NCBI RefSeq assembly: GCF_028640845.1
Contig: NC_080541.1
Location: forward strand, 159,534,502 to 159,598,501
DNA from: Ahaetulla prasina
Taxonomy: Eukaryota; Chordata; Lepidosauria; Squamata; Colubridae
Length of the DNA: 64,000 nt
Reading direction: 5' to 3'
Below the pieces are notes generated by a model, which made no database searches, was not told where the DNA came from, and was given only the letters and a program-made list of their open reading frames with translations. The position numbers and the translations under genes are program-made. Of this stretch, positions 43,018 to 55,380 are shown piece by piece (the stretch's first letter is position 1; each line of letters begins with the position of its first letter).

Positions 43018-43212
43018 TGTTAGATGAGGTGACTGAAGAGATGGGAGCCAGGCTAATGCAACAGTCTTTATTATAACTATGTAAAGAATCAAGCAGCAGG
43101 CTGTCTGACAGCTCTCCTTATATAGAGAGCTATCAGGGGTTCTGACCAATCAGGTTCAAGTATTTTTCCCACTCCTTTTTCCCTCCAATTTCGCTGTAGC
43201 CAGTATCTAACA
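43018..43212 (-). repeat. 5' LTR of the third gypsy remnant
   Basis: 195 bp; the minus strand runs tgttagatactggctac ... cacctcatctaaca, with TATA (ctctatataagg) and AATAAA (ataataaagactg). Confidence 0.85.
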
Positions 43213-44010
43213 ATTGCTATTCTATGTAGTGTTGGCTACAGGCAGTTGTAGGCAACTCTAAATCAGCCATGACCAGATTGGCAATGTGCAACTTTTTTAT
43301 ACCCACTTTAGTTCTAATCAAGTTTGAATTCAGAAATAATTGCCATTTACTACTCTAGGCTGAATACCTAAGAGCACTGTTGGTTGCCAGTTCATTTGCA
43401 AAATGGATGCAACCTCCAAGCACATAGTTAATGCTGTCTCTATTGCATCGTGATTGCCTTGTCTTCTCTTTGATGCAGTTGTGATTTATTTTATTTATTT
43501 TTGAGCCTGGGAAATTTCCATTTGCAACATTCTGCAGAGCTTCAGAAGTAACTAGCTTGTACAGAATGATTATCATGGCATGGTCTCTGTAGTCATTGGA
43601 GAGTACGTCTGACTCATTCCTACGTCCAGTTCTTGAGCTCACATTTTAAGGGCAGGATTGTTGCAAAAAGGAACAAACTTTTAGAATTCTTATGCAAGGA
43701 GGCATGCTGCATGTTAATCAGAAGAGATGTTTTAATTGGTGGGGGGGGGGTCAATTGAAGGGAAGGTGAAAGGATTTATTTATTTTTCTTATTGGAAAGA
43801 AAGAACATTTTGTAACTATCTGTTGATTTTCAGTGACTACTATAGATTCACAGGATAGAAAAGCTTGAATTATTCTGTTAACTAAAATGCTGAATGTAGG
43901 CCATTCAATTCCTCTTCCATTTAAATTATAAAATTAGAAGACAAGGATGATGGACAGGACATCTGGAATTGCCTTGGACTACAAAGATAGTCAAGACTCT
44001 AGAACAGTGG
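43213..44010. other. No feature recognised; open frame 43355-43642 unexplained
   Basis: A 95-codon minus-strand frame (MSSRTGRRNESDVLSNDYRD...) has no family I recognise and no supporting signals. A (G)11 run occurs at 43741-43750. Confidence 0.35.
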
Positions 44011-44018
44011 CTCTAGAG

Positions 44019-44341
44019 CCGTGATGGCGAACCTATGACACGGGTGCCGGAGGTGGCACACCGAACCCTCTCTTTGGGCATGCGCGCTGTCGCCAGCTGC
44101 TCTTCCGGGTTCTGTCACATGCATATGTACTGGACAGCTGGTCTTCGCATGAAGACCAGCTGTACGGCACACATGTGCGCAACAGAACCTGGAAGAGCAG
44201 CTGACCACCACACCCATGTGCACAACAGAACCTGGAAGATAGCAGCTGGAAGTGTGCATGTGCACAACAGAAACTGGAAGAGCAGCTGTCCATGCGTGCT
44301 TCAGTTTTGGCACTTGGTGCCAAAAAGGTTAGCCATCACTG
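44019..44341. mobile_element. hAT MITE ('gatggcgaacct' family) with TSD
   Basis: ccgtgatggcgaacctat ... aaaaggttagccatcactg, with octamers ctctagag (44011-44018) and ttctagag (44342-44349). Internal tandem-like blocks (gcacaacagaacctggaag) occur three times. Open frames on both strands are by-products. Confidence 0.9.
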
Positions 44342-44349
44342 TTCTAGAG

Positions 44350-46851
44350 CATGGCTGGCTAGAGAATTCTGGAAATGGAAGTCCACACATTTCAAAGCTG
44401 CAAAATTGATAAAGATTGCTCCAGAATGCCTTTTATAAACTTTGCCTGATTACATGGGGGTTCTTGGGAAGATAGAAACGTGGAGTTATTTCAGAATACA
44501 GTTGCTCAGTTACATGTGACCAAGCAGTTTCAAATATATAGGAATATTTGTGTATCCTCTGCTTTGGATGTCAATGCATTTCCAGACCTAAACCATTTCC
44601 TTAAATTTCCTAATTGCAATGGAATTAAATTACAGGAAGGAATCCTGCACCTAACAAGACTGGTACAATAAACTCTTTCAGACCTTCCTCTCTGCCAATA
44701 CTCATCAGAGTGGGAAGCAAAATAAATCTCTCTTTTTTTGCTTCTAGTGGTGGTCTAATTATTATCAAACTCTCTCTCATGGTTAATGCAATTAGCCAGT
44801 TGCAATGCATTGTTCAATGAATATTAAAATCCTGGGTATTTACATCTGGTTTTACCAGATTAAGGCAAAGTTGTCTTAAGCTTTTGAATAGTCTATTTAT
44901 TACTGTTGTTTTCTATTGTGTTCTTGATGGCATTAGTTTGTATTAATTTGCATTGATTTTTATGTAATGTTCATATTTGAGAAGCAGAAAAAGTAATATA
45001 CCATTTGGTCTTTCCGTTTCTACTGTAGTTTGTGCTTATAATCATAAAAGTACTTAGTTTCAATCATAAAAGTACTTAGTTTCTGTATGAGTTAAATACA
45101 ACATTTATAATTTATATAATAAAATATGTTTCCTTTATGCCTCATAACATTTGTTAATACATGTTTAGAAAGTTAAAAATTTGGTTAGTTATGCATCCAC
45201 AATGTGTAAGTAGTCCTCAATTAAAGATCATAACTGAACCCAGAATTACAATTATAACTCATACTAGCCAGGTCATCATGTGGCTAATCTCATTTTGCAA
45301 CATTTTTCAGGTGGTTTTTATACAAGAATTGCAGAACAACTTGTCTGCAATGGGAGATTTTTTGCTGGAAACTGGATGTAAACCACAGTTTCTGTCGAAA
45401 AATAAATAAATAAATGACATGGTTGTGACTTAAAAAATATAATTTCAGGAAAACTTTTGGAAACAAAACAAATCAAAATCACCGTGTAGAAATTTCACTG
45501 GATTTTTTTAAAATTCTGTGATGCAGCAATGTATTCATGCTGCGAAGGCAGTAAAACTTTCAAACTACAGAGCAGTGAAATGAAAATCAGAATATCAGAT
45601 AAAGTTAAAATTGTAGTACTCAAATGCGTGGCCAATATTTAATTGAGAAATATAACATAATGAGAACAAATGCTCAGATCTGAGTTAGTATCCTTATAAA
45701 CTGGAGGTTTGCAGCCTCAGCTCTTTCAACTATTTTATTTGGAGTGATTATTGGCACACCTACTGATTTTTGTCTAGCTTTTTCACTAAAAAAGAAAAAA
45801 AGAGAGCAAGAACCTCTGTATCTTGTTCATGGCTCAGTGGTAATAAACATTCCTGACATGCTGAGCTCACTAATATTTCCAGAGCTTTTATATTACTTTT
45901 TTGCCCCTTCTTTCCATGATGAGCTAGAGTATTCATCAAAACCTGCTGTGCAAAGATTGATATTCATTGAGATGCCCAAGATCACCTGGAGGGGAGTTTA
46001 TGAAATAATAATAAAAATTACTGGAGGGAAATAGAGCCTCTTTATGTCATGTACTTTTCCTCTTCACCTTGGTTTTCTACTTCCACAATAAATGCACAAA
46101 TAGAAAGTCTTCACCGCAGCTTGCAAATATAAAGGAAATTATAGATGGAAAAGTCAAAGGTAATTTCTATGTATTTTAATAGCCTGTGAAGGACTAAAAG
46201 AAAAGAGATTAATAGTTAGAATGTTAGTTATTATTATGAAACCTAAAAAATAAGGGTAAGGAGGATACATCATTATCTAGTGTCTGGTCCAAACAGTCCA
46301 CTTCCACAGTTAAAGGACAACCTGTGACTTGTCTTCATTCTCAGGCAGAAATTAGTTGGACATACAGTTAATGGGTTGGTTTCCTCCACAAGATCTCATA
46401 TATGAATCTAGTTTATGTTACTGAGATCATGTGGCATACTTTATTCTACTTTCCACTACAGGGAAATACCAAAGAATTTAGGAAAAATGGAGTACGGAGG
46501 AGAAAAGGAGGATGCTGGCTCACTTGTCTTTAAGGATATAGCTGATTCTATGTGACCTTGAAAATAAATATCAACAACACTCTGTTGATATACATATTTG
46601 TGGTTTATTTTTAATATATTACTTCATTTCCAGAATTACATTATTATGGACATGTCCCAATTAGTATCTAGTCCCATGAATTTATAAATTAGATTTGGCA
46701 TTTGGATGTGATTGGTCATTTCAAATGGAGGAACTCCATGTGAGTGTGTTGTCATGAACAATTTCTGAAGTAGCAGAAAATCAGCAAAAGACACTGCTTC
46801 TTTTAAGTACCTTTTTCCTCTTTGGTAGGGGGAGACCATGCCCTTAGTTTA
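44350..46851. other. No feature recognised; 23-bp tandem at about 45040-45082
   Basis: Only a two-copy tandem of cataaaagtacttagtttc stands out. The open frame 45744-46034 has no known domain. Confidence 0.45.
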
Positions 46852-47220
46852 CAGGTACTCTTCAATTTACAACTGGTCATTTAGCAACCATTCAAAGTTA
46901 TGATGGACTGCCCCAAAAGCTACTTAGCACTTGGTTTCGAAATTCCAACATTGCCCCCTTCATGTGACTCCATTGTGGGTACTCAGCAACTGGCCTGCAT
47001 TTATGGCTGCAATTTACGATGGTTTTGCCAGAAACCGGCATTTACTTCAAATCTCCAGCAAAACCATAACGAACAACCTAAAAATCGCAGTGTTCACTTA
47101 ATGATCACTGTGAAAAAGGTTGTAAAAACAGGTCCAGTCATGTGGAGCTCTGCTTACAACCACTATGACTTAACAACTACAGTTGCCAAGTGTAATTGCA
47201 ATTGTACCTCGAGGGCTACA
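46852..47220. mobile_element. 'gtagtcctcgacttac' MITE
   Basis: Begins tacaggtactcttcaattt and ends gtacctcgagggctaca, diverged inverted ends. Internal gcatttatggctgcaattt, cacttaatgatcactgtg and gacttaacaactacagttg are family blocks. Gives a chance open frame (46900-47235). Confidence 0.7.
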
Positions 47221-48059
47221 TCTATTAGTAGCTGAATAATGATGGCATAGAAATGAAATATAGAATGAGGTGCTCCTGAAGTCCTACTTCAATATATTGT
47301 TTGTTCTCATTGTGCAGCATGTCTTTCATTAGGATGTTAGTGGGGGAGAAATCGTAACAATTGGTAGTCACGCTGAGTAATCTGTGTTACTCTTTATAGA
47401 CCAAATCATATGAGCGTGTCTCCAGTATTGGAGCAGATAATAAGGATGTAATATGGGCAACTGTTTTTTCCTGATTTTTTTAAAAAAATATTTTTAGCGT
47501 GTAGCTTTTAAATATATGGAGATAAGTGGGCTTTACTTCTTGTTTCCTTAATCTTTGATCATTCTGATTTGATTACCAACCGTTGTCCAGGTTGGTGCTG
47601 GCTCCATGGTGTAGGGAAATGATCAGTACCTAGTTTTGAATGGAGTGTGCTACTTACCCATTTATGCCTAAAGGCAATATTATAAACTCTATTCTGAAAG
47701 CGTTGTTCCCTGGCTCAACAGATCTCTAAAATTATAAATGAATCTCCAACATTACATTCCTAGGAAATACAGTTAAGAAATTTAGACAAATCAGCTTGAC
47801 AAAATACCTTTATTTTTATCCTGATTTTATTATTTTTATAAATAATAGGGAGATTGCTAGTGGCTTTTTAAAGTCCCAGGGAAACAACTGGCATTCTTGG
47901 ATGTTACCTAATTCTGGTAATGGTTTGAATGTGCTAGTAGAGACTGAAATTAAGTATAGACAAGATGAAGGTGCTTTGGATCAATAAGAAACTCTTGTTC
48001 TGGATGAAAATGCCCTAAATCTGGAAGGGTGTATTTGTACTCTTAGAGTACTCCTTGAT
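47221..48059. other. No feature recognised
   Basis: AT-rich unassigned DNA. Confidence 0.45.
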
Positions 48060-48600
48060 CCTGGATTCACAAGTGACACATGTAGCAAGAAGAACTTTTG
48101 CACAATTGTATCTAGTAGAGTAGTTGCAGTCCTGACCAAGCCAAGTGCATTTGTTGTCAGTGATTTATATTGTGTTACATATTGTCATGACCGTTGTTGT
48201 GCACTCTGAAAATGTCTGGAAATTGCAGTTGGTGTACAATGTGGCAATTGGATTACTCGAAAATTACTAACAGAGGCATATGCAGAAATATTTGCACTGG
48301 TTATTAGTTGCTTTCCCAGCAGTATTCATAATACTGGCACTAACTTTTAAATCCCTAAACAGCTTGTGGTTTGACTGAAACCATCTTTTGCATTATAAAC
48401 CTATACAGTTGTTAAAATCTGAAAGAGAGAATCTTTTAAAGTTTTGGTTTTCACAGGGAATTTTTTGCATTCCAAGAAGTTCCTTACCTCCACTGCTCTC
48501 AGATTATGGAAAGCAAGAGTGATTTTTCTTCGCAAATGTTTTAAATTACTAGTTTTAGTGTTTGCGAGGTTTTACATTTTTAATGTTTTTCTACTCAAAC
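48060..48600 (+). mobile_element. L2-like LINE, old C-terminal fragment
   Basis: Plus-strand reading gives WKLQLVYNVAIGLLE, HWLLVAFPAVFIILALTFK and SLNSLW, the pattern of the L2-type region LQxxQNxAARLL...HWLPV...FKxLxLxxKALxG. Stops are frequent. An old, dead piece. Confidence 0.5.
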
Positions 48601-48720
48601 TGTACTTTTTAAGTTTTCTTAGACACCTTAAGTCACTTGCCAAACTAGAAAATGTCTTTGGAATTTCTTCTGATTTTATTCTTAGTGGGAATAATAGCCA
48701 AATAGTTATGTAGCTACACG

Positions 48721-49964
48721 CCTGTTACTTCTTAATTTCTAAGTAGAAACTGTCCAATATGAATTCCTGGCTGCTATGTATTGATCTTTACATTTCCAAA
48801 ACAGAGACATTGTTAGCAGTGTTTCCTTTGGAGAAGAATCCAGCTGAATTTTATATTGACTGCTAATTGACTGCAGCAATTGTTTCAATATTATAGGCAC
48901 TGTCAGAACCTCATTTCAATAACACTTTTCAATTTTTTTTCCTATTTTCTCCTTCAGTGCATTATGGTATAATTATGTACTTTGGATAATTGCTGTTTGC
49001 TTACTGTCAAAATGCAGAAAGTGTGTGAATTTTCTCAAACTGTTTCTTTGTTAATATCCTAAATGAGTATGGATAACATCAACTCCTATAATTTATTGAG
49101 AACATAACATAATTAAAGCAGAAGGAAGACAGACACACAGAAAAGAGTCAGAATTGGGTTGAGCACTAAGTGATGGGAAGCCTCCAAGGTTATTTCAGTG
49201 CATAATTGATCTCATTTTACTGGAATGTTTGAATGGGAAGCAGACTGAATTCATCTTCAGATGGTGATGGCTTGTTATCCAACAATAGGAAATAATTTCT
49301 GGAGAGAATGTCAGTTATAAGATTTCATTAATAGCACTTTATTTTTTGTGTAGGTTTTTTTTTTCTTACATAAAATGGAGAAAAGGAAGGGTTTTGACTT
49401 TCTACAAGTCTGTTTTCTATGTTAAAAAAACAATTCTCAAGTGCTTAAATTGTAGATAATAGAACATGTATTAGCTAATCTCAAAAGTCAATGCTATTTA
49501 TTCCGGTATAGATGAAGAAAGCCTTCAAGACTAGTTTCAGATTTCTAATTGGGGTCAATTGCATATAAAAAGTGCTACTCTTCTCTTGTGCACAATATTA
49601 GAATCTGCAGATAATAAGAATTGACAGAGAAATTTGGATCACTCCTATTGGTCTCAGGTTCCTCTGGTAGGTTGTATTTTTATTTGTGTAGGAGAGGCTA
49701 ATATATCTGAAGATATATCTGCAAAATCCGTGCCCTATTTTTCTAAAAGTAAAAGTCATCTTCATGAGATTCTATAGGGATGCTGCCTGTCAAAATAGAA
49801 AATGAAACTCTGGTAAAGGATGTAGAAATTCTGAACAGCGCCCAGGTAGATAGAATGCAAATGAATAGACGTAATACTTATTTTCAGATTTTCAAGTAAT
49901 ATTATATAATTTATAATCTTTTAAATGTTGTGTGAAAATACCAAGGAAATCAAACTTTTGTAGC
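48721..49964. other. No feature recognised
   Basis: AT-rich unassigned DNA. Confidence 0.45.
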
Positions 49965-49972
49965 ATGTAAGG

Positions 49973-50266
49973 CAGAGGTAGGTTTCAGCAGGTTCTGACC
50001 AGTTCTGGAGACCCGGTAGCGGAAATTTTGAGTAATTCAGAGAACTAGTAGTAAAAATTCTGACTGGCCCTGCAGCCATCTATTCTCTGCCTCCCAAGTC
50101 CCAACTGATCGGAAGGAAATGGGGATTTTGTAGTAACCTTCCCGTGGATTGGGGAGAGAATGGAGATTTTACAGTATCCTTCCCTTGCCACAACCACTAA
50201 GTCATGCCATGCCCACCAAGCCACACCCACAGAACCAGTAGTAAAAAAATTTGAAACCCACCACTG
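49973..50266. mobile_element. hAT MITE with exact 8-bp TSD
   Basis: cagaggtaggtttcagcagg ... atttgaaacccaccactg. Octamer atgtaagg at 49965-49972 and 50267-50274. Same family as 39729-40030 and 63256-63567, opposite orientation to the former. Confidence 0.92.
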
Positions 50267-50321
50267 ATGTAAGGAGTATTACAACTCTTACTATTCTTTA
50301 TTTGTTTGGTTTTTTTAAAAA

Positions 50322-50714
50322 AATCTTCGGTCTTTACAACATACTCATTGTACAAGACGATCACTCTGCTAAACAAATAATTCCATCAACACTGTCAAAC
50401 TATTTACTGAATCTGCACTACTATTAATCTTCTCATAGTTCCCATCACCAATCTCTTTCCATTTATGACTGTATGACTATAACTTGTTGCTGGCAATCCT
50501 TATGATTTATATTGATATATTGACCATCAATTGTGTTGTAAATGATGTACCTTGATGAACGTATCTTTTCTTTTATGTACACTGAGAACATATGCACCAA
50601 GACAAATTCCTTGTGTGTCCAATCACACTTGGCTAATAAAAAATTCTATTCTATTCTATTCTATTCTATTCTATTCTATTCTATTCTATTCTATTCTATT
50701 CTATTCTATTCTAT
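50322..50714 (+). mobile_element. CR1/L3-type LINE 3' end with (ATTCT)n
   Basis: Plus-strand copy of the element at 12217-12740: ctctgctaaacaaataattcc, catttatgactgtatgac, then the terminus and about 14 ATTCT units (50643-50714). The 5' side is truncated inside the ORF2 end. Confidence 0.85.
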
Positions 50715-51220
50715 CAGACTTAGGAATTATAGATCGTAAAAAGCCTAGATAAAAGTTCACATGAAAGAATAATAGGAAGTAATTGTTTAAGTGAATTTTT
50801 TTCAGTATAGTTGCAGGTTTTGCACTGTAATTTTCAGATGTTTATTGCTTCTCACTTTTTCCCCCTTGTATTTTAAGCTCTGTATAATTTTTCATAAATG
50901 AGAAGACTATTTATAATATAGCAATTAGTAAAATATAACTTCAGAAAGAATATTAAAATGCATTTGTCATCTCTTAAATCTGTGCACATGCTTGCATGAT
51001 AGATAGAATAGGTTGCAGAAATAATGTTGTTAAGATTCCTTAGATTAAATTGAACCTAAAAACAAAATATTAAGGAATATATCGCTGGGATTGATTATGA
51101 ATGATCACACAACATACTTGGAGCCAATTCTGAAAACTGACTTGCAGAGTGAGCAGGAATGGAGCCTTTTCATTATTTAGTACTGGAAAAAGTTTTTTTA
51201 AAAACAAAATATATATATAC

Positions 51221-51617
51221 ATGTACTCCTCAACTTACAACAGTTCATTTAGTGACTGTTAGACATTACAATGGCCCTGAAAAAAGTGACTTATGAACAT
51301 TTTTCACACTTATGATCATTGCAGCATCCCCATGGACTCATGATTTACATTCGGCTACTTAGCAATTGGTTCATATTTATGACGGTTGTAGTGTCCCAGG
51401 GTCATATGTTCTCCTTTTTGTGACCTTCTGATAAGCAAAGTCAATGGGAGAGCCAGATTCACTTAACAACCATATTACTAATTTAACAACTGCAGTGATT
51501 CACTTAACAAATGTGACAAGGAAAGTCGTAAAATGGGACAAAATTCATTTAACAAATTTCTCACTTAGCAACATAAATTCTGGGCTCAATGTGATTGTAA
51601 GTCAAGGACTACCTGTA
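51221..51617. mobile_element. 'gtagtcctcgacttac' MITE, best copy
   Basis: Begins catgtactcctcaacttac and ends gtaagtcaaggactacctg, imperfect inverted termini of about 19 bp, so the family is a terminal-inverted-repeat element. No transposase. Preceded by (AT)n. Confidence 0.8.
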
Positions 51618-52792
51618 GTTGCTTTTTTATCAGATGAATAATATAAAATATGCAAATATAAAGTTACAACATTATAATATGGAAGAAGAAGAATGCAAAT
51701 TTAGGGGCTTTTGAGCTACTTGCTTTTAAACTTTTTTTTTTTTTAAAGTTCTCATTTTTGGGGTCTTACTAGAAAAATTACATGGCTTTTATGCACTGAA
51801 ACATGTCAGATGTTACTGATACCAGTGCAGGAGTTTTCAAATTACAGTAATAGTAAGCATAATGTTTTTGTTTTGAGTCATACTATAATAAAAGTTGCTG
51901 TGAGAATTGATTCTTTAGTGAGGAATATGTGATAAATTTCAGACAGATAAAAGTAATTGGATTTTTGGTATAAATAGAAGGTGTTCATAAGGAATAATGA
52001 TGCACCTTCTTGAATTCAGTGAAGCCGATGAGCAGGGGCAAGAAATACATGAATATAAAAGATTAACCCACTTATTTTTTTAAATAAAAGGTAATGTTCT
52101 TATACCAGTCAGGTACTGTAGATTAGAGACCTACAAGTTTCTTTTTTTCTGTGGATAGGAAATGGAAAAGTGGGAGAAGTGAGATTCTGTCATTGAACAA
52201 ATGATCAGAGTCTTATCACAAAGATCAGACTGATTCAAAAGTACACTTCTCAGACCTTGAAAATTGTATTCTCATTCTCTGCTTCCCTTTCGTGTCAACA
52301 CATTTCACAAAAACCATGCTGCATAGAGACAGTTGTTGGGTGTAACAGATTTCCTGAAGTGGAACTTCAGAGAAGATTTTGAATCAGGGAGAGAAAAATA
52401 ACTGTTACTGGTAATTCTTTTTCAGATGAATTAAAAGCTATGGAATTATCCCTAACCTTTTGGGTTTCAAGATTCACATTAAACTGGTACACAACCATAA
52501 ATCTTGGTAGCTAAATTATCAGTCAGTTGTGTGACTGGACTCTTGTAATTTAGTAGCCAGTTAAAAAAGTAGAAAACATGTGAGTACTGCTATCCTATGT
52601 AGGATGTGAGAGGGGAACTGAGATTTCACTAAGATGACTTAAAAAGCAGAAAAGCATGGGTCTCTATTATGTCATTTTTAGGTATCAGTCTGGTGCTATT
52701 CCTTGGCAAGTAAATATCTTAGATTTCAACTTAGGTTTTCTTACACTGCACATACATTTTTTTTTACTGGGGAACAGCACATTGGATAACAA
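51618..52792. other. No feature recognised
   Basis: AT-rich unassigned DNA. Confidence 0.45.
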
Positions 52793-52800
52793 CTACTCTC

Positions 52801-52993
52801 CAGTGGTGGGTTGCTACCGGTTCGCCACAAATTGGGCTAACCGGTAGTGGCAATGGCAGGAGGCTCCACCTACATGCCCGGATGCTTCTTCACATGAACA
52901 GAAGCTTCGGTACATATGTAGAAGCGTTGCACTCACAAGCGCATGCATGCCCACAAGTGAACCGGTACCTAGGGGTTTCGGAAGCCGCCCCTG
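52801..52993. mobile_element. hAT MITE with TSD
   Basis: cagtggtgggttgctacc ... cggaagccgcccctg. Octamers ctactctc (52793-52800) and ccactctc (52994-53001). GC-rich interior with gaagcttcggtacatatg. Confidence 0.75.
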
Positions 52994-53753
52994 CCACTCT
53001 CCAGTAATTTCAGTCAGAGCTCATTGAACAACAATTGTTTTTTTTTTCCCCAGTAAAAAAAATGTATGCTATTGGGTATGCTATCTTTCTCATCAGACTT
53101 AGGACTGGTATTCAAGAAGAATTCAAATATATATTACATCACAGTCATATTTAAAATACATTAAATAAAATACAAGAATTTAAACAATAACACTGGATTG
53201 CTTTTCCTGAAAGAATTTAACTATTAAATTTCTTACAATCTTGTTGAAGAAATTGAGAATACTTGATTCCAACTGGAGTTTCCTGACACACATTTGCTAT
53301 TCCTCACTTTCATTTTAGGGTAGTAACTTTGCACTAATATTTTGCTTTTGAAGCAAACTGCTGTCTTTTTTATAAAAACAAAACCTCCAACTTAAAAAAA
53401 AAATAGAAAGAGTAAAATCTGCAGAAAATAAATAAAATTAAAAAACACAACCATATTGAACCAAAAAACTGAAAAACAAGAATAAAATATTTCAACATTA
53501 TAAGAAATTTAATAGTCAAATTATTTCAGGAAATTATTTCAGGAAAAGTCAGGAATGCTAAGGGTCAAGAAAGATGGGACAGTAATTTTAAAATTTTGAG
53601 TTTCCCATCTGCTGACTTTATTCATACATTTTGAAACTTGAAATAATTTATTCTTGTTTTTCAGTTCTTTGGTTCACTATGGTTGTGGGTTTTAATTTTA
53701 TTTATTTATTTCCTGCAGATTTTACTTTTTTTATCTTTTTAGTTGCAAAGTTA

Positions 53754-53835
53754 CCGTATATACTCGAGTATAAGCCGAGTTTTTCAGCACGTTTTTTGTG
53801 CTGAAAAGCGCCCCCTCGGCTTATACTCGAGTCTA
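53754..53835 (+). repeat. Left terminus with nested inverted repeats
   Basis: ctcgagtataagccgag is followed by the hairpin ttttcagcac...gtgctgaaaa and the inverted ctcggcttatactcgag. The same core occurs repeatedly at the right end, so these are probable transposase-binding sites. Confidence 0.75.
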
Positions 53836-53848
53836 CCCTTGCAGCTGG

Positions 53849-54410
53849 GCCGGCAGGACGAGCCCAAATGCTGCCGGCATGCTTTGCCAGCTCGGCCGGC
53901 TCGTTTTGGGGCGGTGGCTGGCCTCCGGCGTTTTCTTCCGCCGCTTTTTGATGGCAGCGGTGGCGGTGGTCGGCGGAGGGGGCGGGGGGCGGAGGGGGCG
54001 TTCGACATTTTCGCCCCCCTCTCACTCGTCCTCCTTTCGCCCTCGGAGGGGGCGGAGGGGGCGTTTGTCACCCTCGCCCTCCTCTCCGAAAAGCCGAAAT
54101 TGAGTGCGAAGCGGCAGTGGGGGTGGGTGGGTGGGTGGGGGGAGGCCGCCGTGAAGTGCCGGCAGGATGAGCCCAAATGCTGCCGGCATGCTTTGCCAGC
54201 TCGGCCGGCTCATTTTGGGTCGGCGGCTGGCCTCCGGCATTTTCTTCCGCCGCTTTTTGATGGCGGCGGCGGCGGTGGTCGGCGGAGGGGCGGGGCGGAG
54301 GGGCGTCGACATTTTCACCCCTCTCACTCGTCCTCCTCTCGCCTCGGAGGCGGAGGGGCGTTGTCACGCTCCCCCTCCTCTTACTCGTCCTCCTCTCGCC
54401 CTCGGAATGT
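53849..54410 (+). repeat. GC-rich 309-bp tandem duplication in the pogo element
   Basis: Unit 1 53849-54157, unit 2 54158 to about 54410, each starting gccggcagga(c/t)gagccc and containing tgccagctcggccggctc, gccgctttttgatggc and cactcgtcctcc. CpG-dense, unlike the rest of the window. Long open frames on both strands are a result of GC content. Confidence 0.9.
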
Positions 54411-55086
54411 GAAAGAAACGTGGAAAACTCCAACTACAGTATAAAAAAAAAACATTTGCACTCAGTACTTTTTATTTTATTTTATTTTTTGCCAAGTTTT
54501 CCTCAGGTTTTTTTTTTTCCCCCTATGGAAATTGGGGAGGTGGGGAGAAAGAGGTGAAAAAGAAAAAGCCTCTTGGAAAGCGGAGAAATACGGCAAGAAC
54601 AAACGATTTCTCCCCCCGCCCCTCCCGGCGCCGTCCTTCTCTCCCGCCAGTCACACGGTTCAGTTTTTTTTCAGGCTAACTATACTTTGCGTTTCACTCC
54701 CCCGAGTGAGGAAGAAGAAGGGAGGCAAAAGAAACCGACCCTCGCGCAGATCAGCAAATTAGCTTTCCTTCTCCAAACCAATTGGAGGCGGGGGGCAACG
54801 CTGCCGAGAAGCCACTGCTTACAGAGAGCGAAAAAGCCAGGGAGACCTTGGCATAGGTGGGCGGCTGGTGTAAGGAAGGAAAAGAAAAGAAAAGGGGGAG
54901 TGAAAATAAGAGCAGTCCGAGCTCTGAACTGGGGAACGAGAAGGAAAGAAAGAGGGAGAGAGAGAGTAAGGACTGCCACTGGGGTCAGGGAGCAGAGCAC
55001 CAGGAAACAGGGCGGCCAACGCGCGCATACTACACACACACAAACACAGAGCCAGCTCCTCCCTGCCGCTGTTGAATCTTACTTCA
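54411..55086. other. CpG- and purine-rich segment of unknown origin
   Basis: Contains poly-T, then a balanced, CpG-containing stretch (gcccctcccggcgccgtcc, cctcgcgcagatcagc), a GAAAGGAAA-type purine region and a cacacacaa run. It resembles a vertebrate CpG-island promoter or first exon more than transposon DNA. The plus strand is open from 54573 through 55412, but the protein (MESGEIRQEQTISPPAPP...) has no domain, and its end is only Asn/Asp from the microsatellite. Function unknown. Confidence 0.5.
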
Positions 55087-55115
55087 CCGCACTGAGTCCT
55101 TCGGGAGAAGGGCGG

Positions 55116-55205
<90 letters not shown>

Positions 55206-55245
55206 AATGATAATAATAATAATGATGATGATGATGATAATGATA

Positions 55246-55276
<31 letters not shown>

Positions 55277-55299
55277 TAATGATGATGATGATAATGATA

Positions 55300-55330
<31 letters not shown>

Positions 55331-55380
55331 TGATGATGATGATGATGATAATGATGATAATGATAATAATAATAATAATA
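55087..55380 (+). repeat. L2 tail plus long (AAT)n/(GAT)n array
   Basis: cactgagtccttcgggag and aagggcggtataataat are the L2-like 3' terminus on the plus strand. It runs directly into about 264 bp of AAT and GAT units in alternating blocks, which gives homopolymeric frames (poly-N, poly-D, poly-M, poly-I, poly-Y/H) on both strands. Confidence 0.9.

Larger units (their letters stand above)
41340..43212 (-). mobile_element. Third Ty3/gypsy remnant (LTR, gag, protease)
   Basis: Minus strand: 5' LTR (43212-43018), PBS tggcgacaaaggtggga, gag from about 42911, zinc knuckles, protease at about 41990-41860. After the solo-LTR insertion the protease continues weakly (LTIITAG at 41395-41375). RT to integrase and the 3' LTR are gone. 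Numerous stops and shifts. Confidence 0.85.

Noticed and set aside
53743..54444. 233-codon open frame and several overlapping frames on both strands
   Set aside because: Explained by the GC-rich tandem duplication, where stop codons are rare in all frames; starts outside the transposon.
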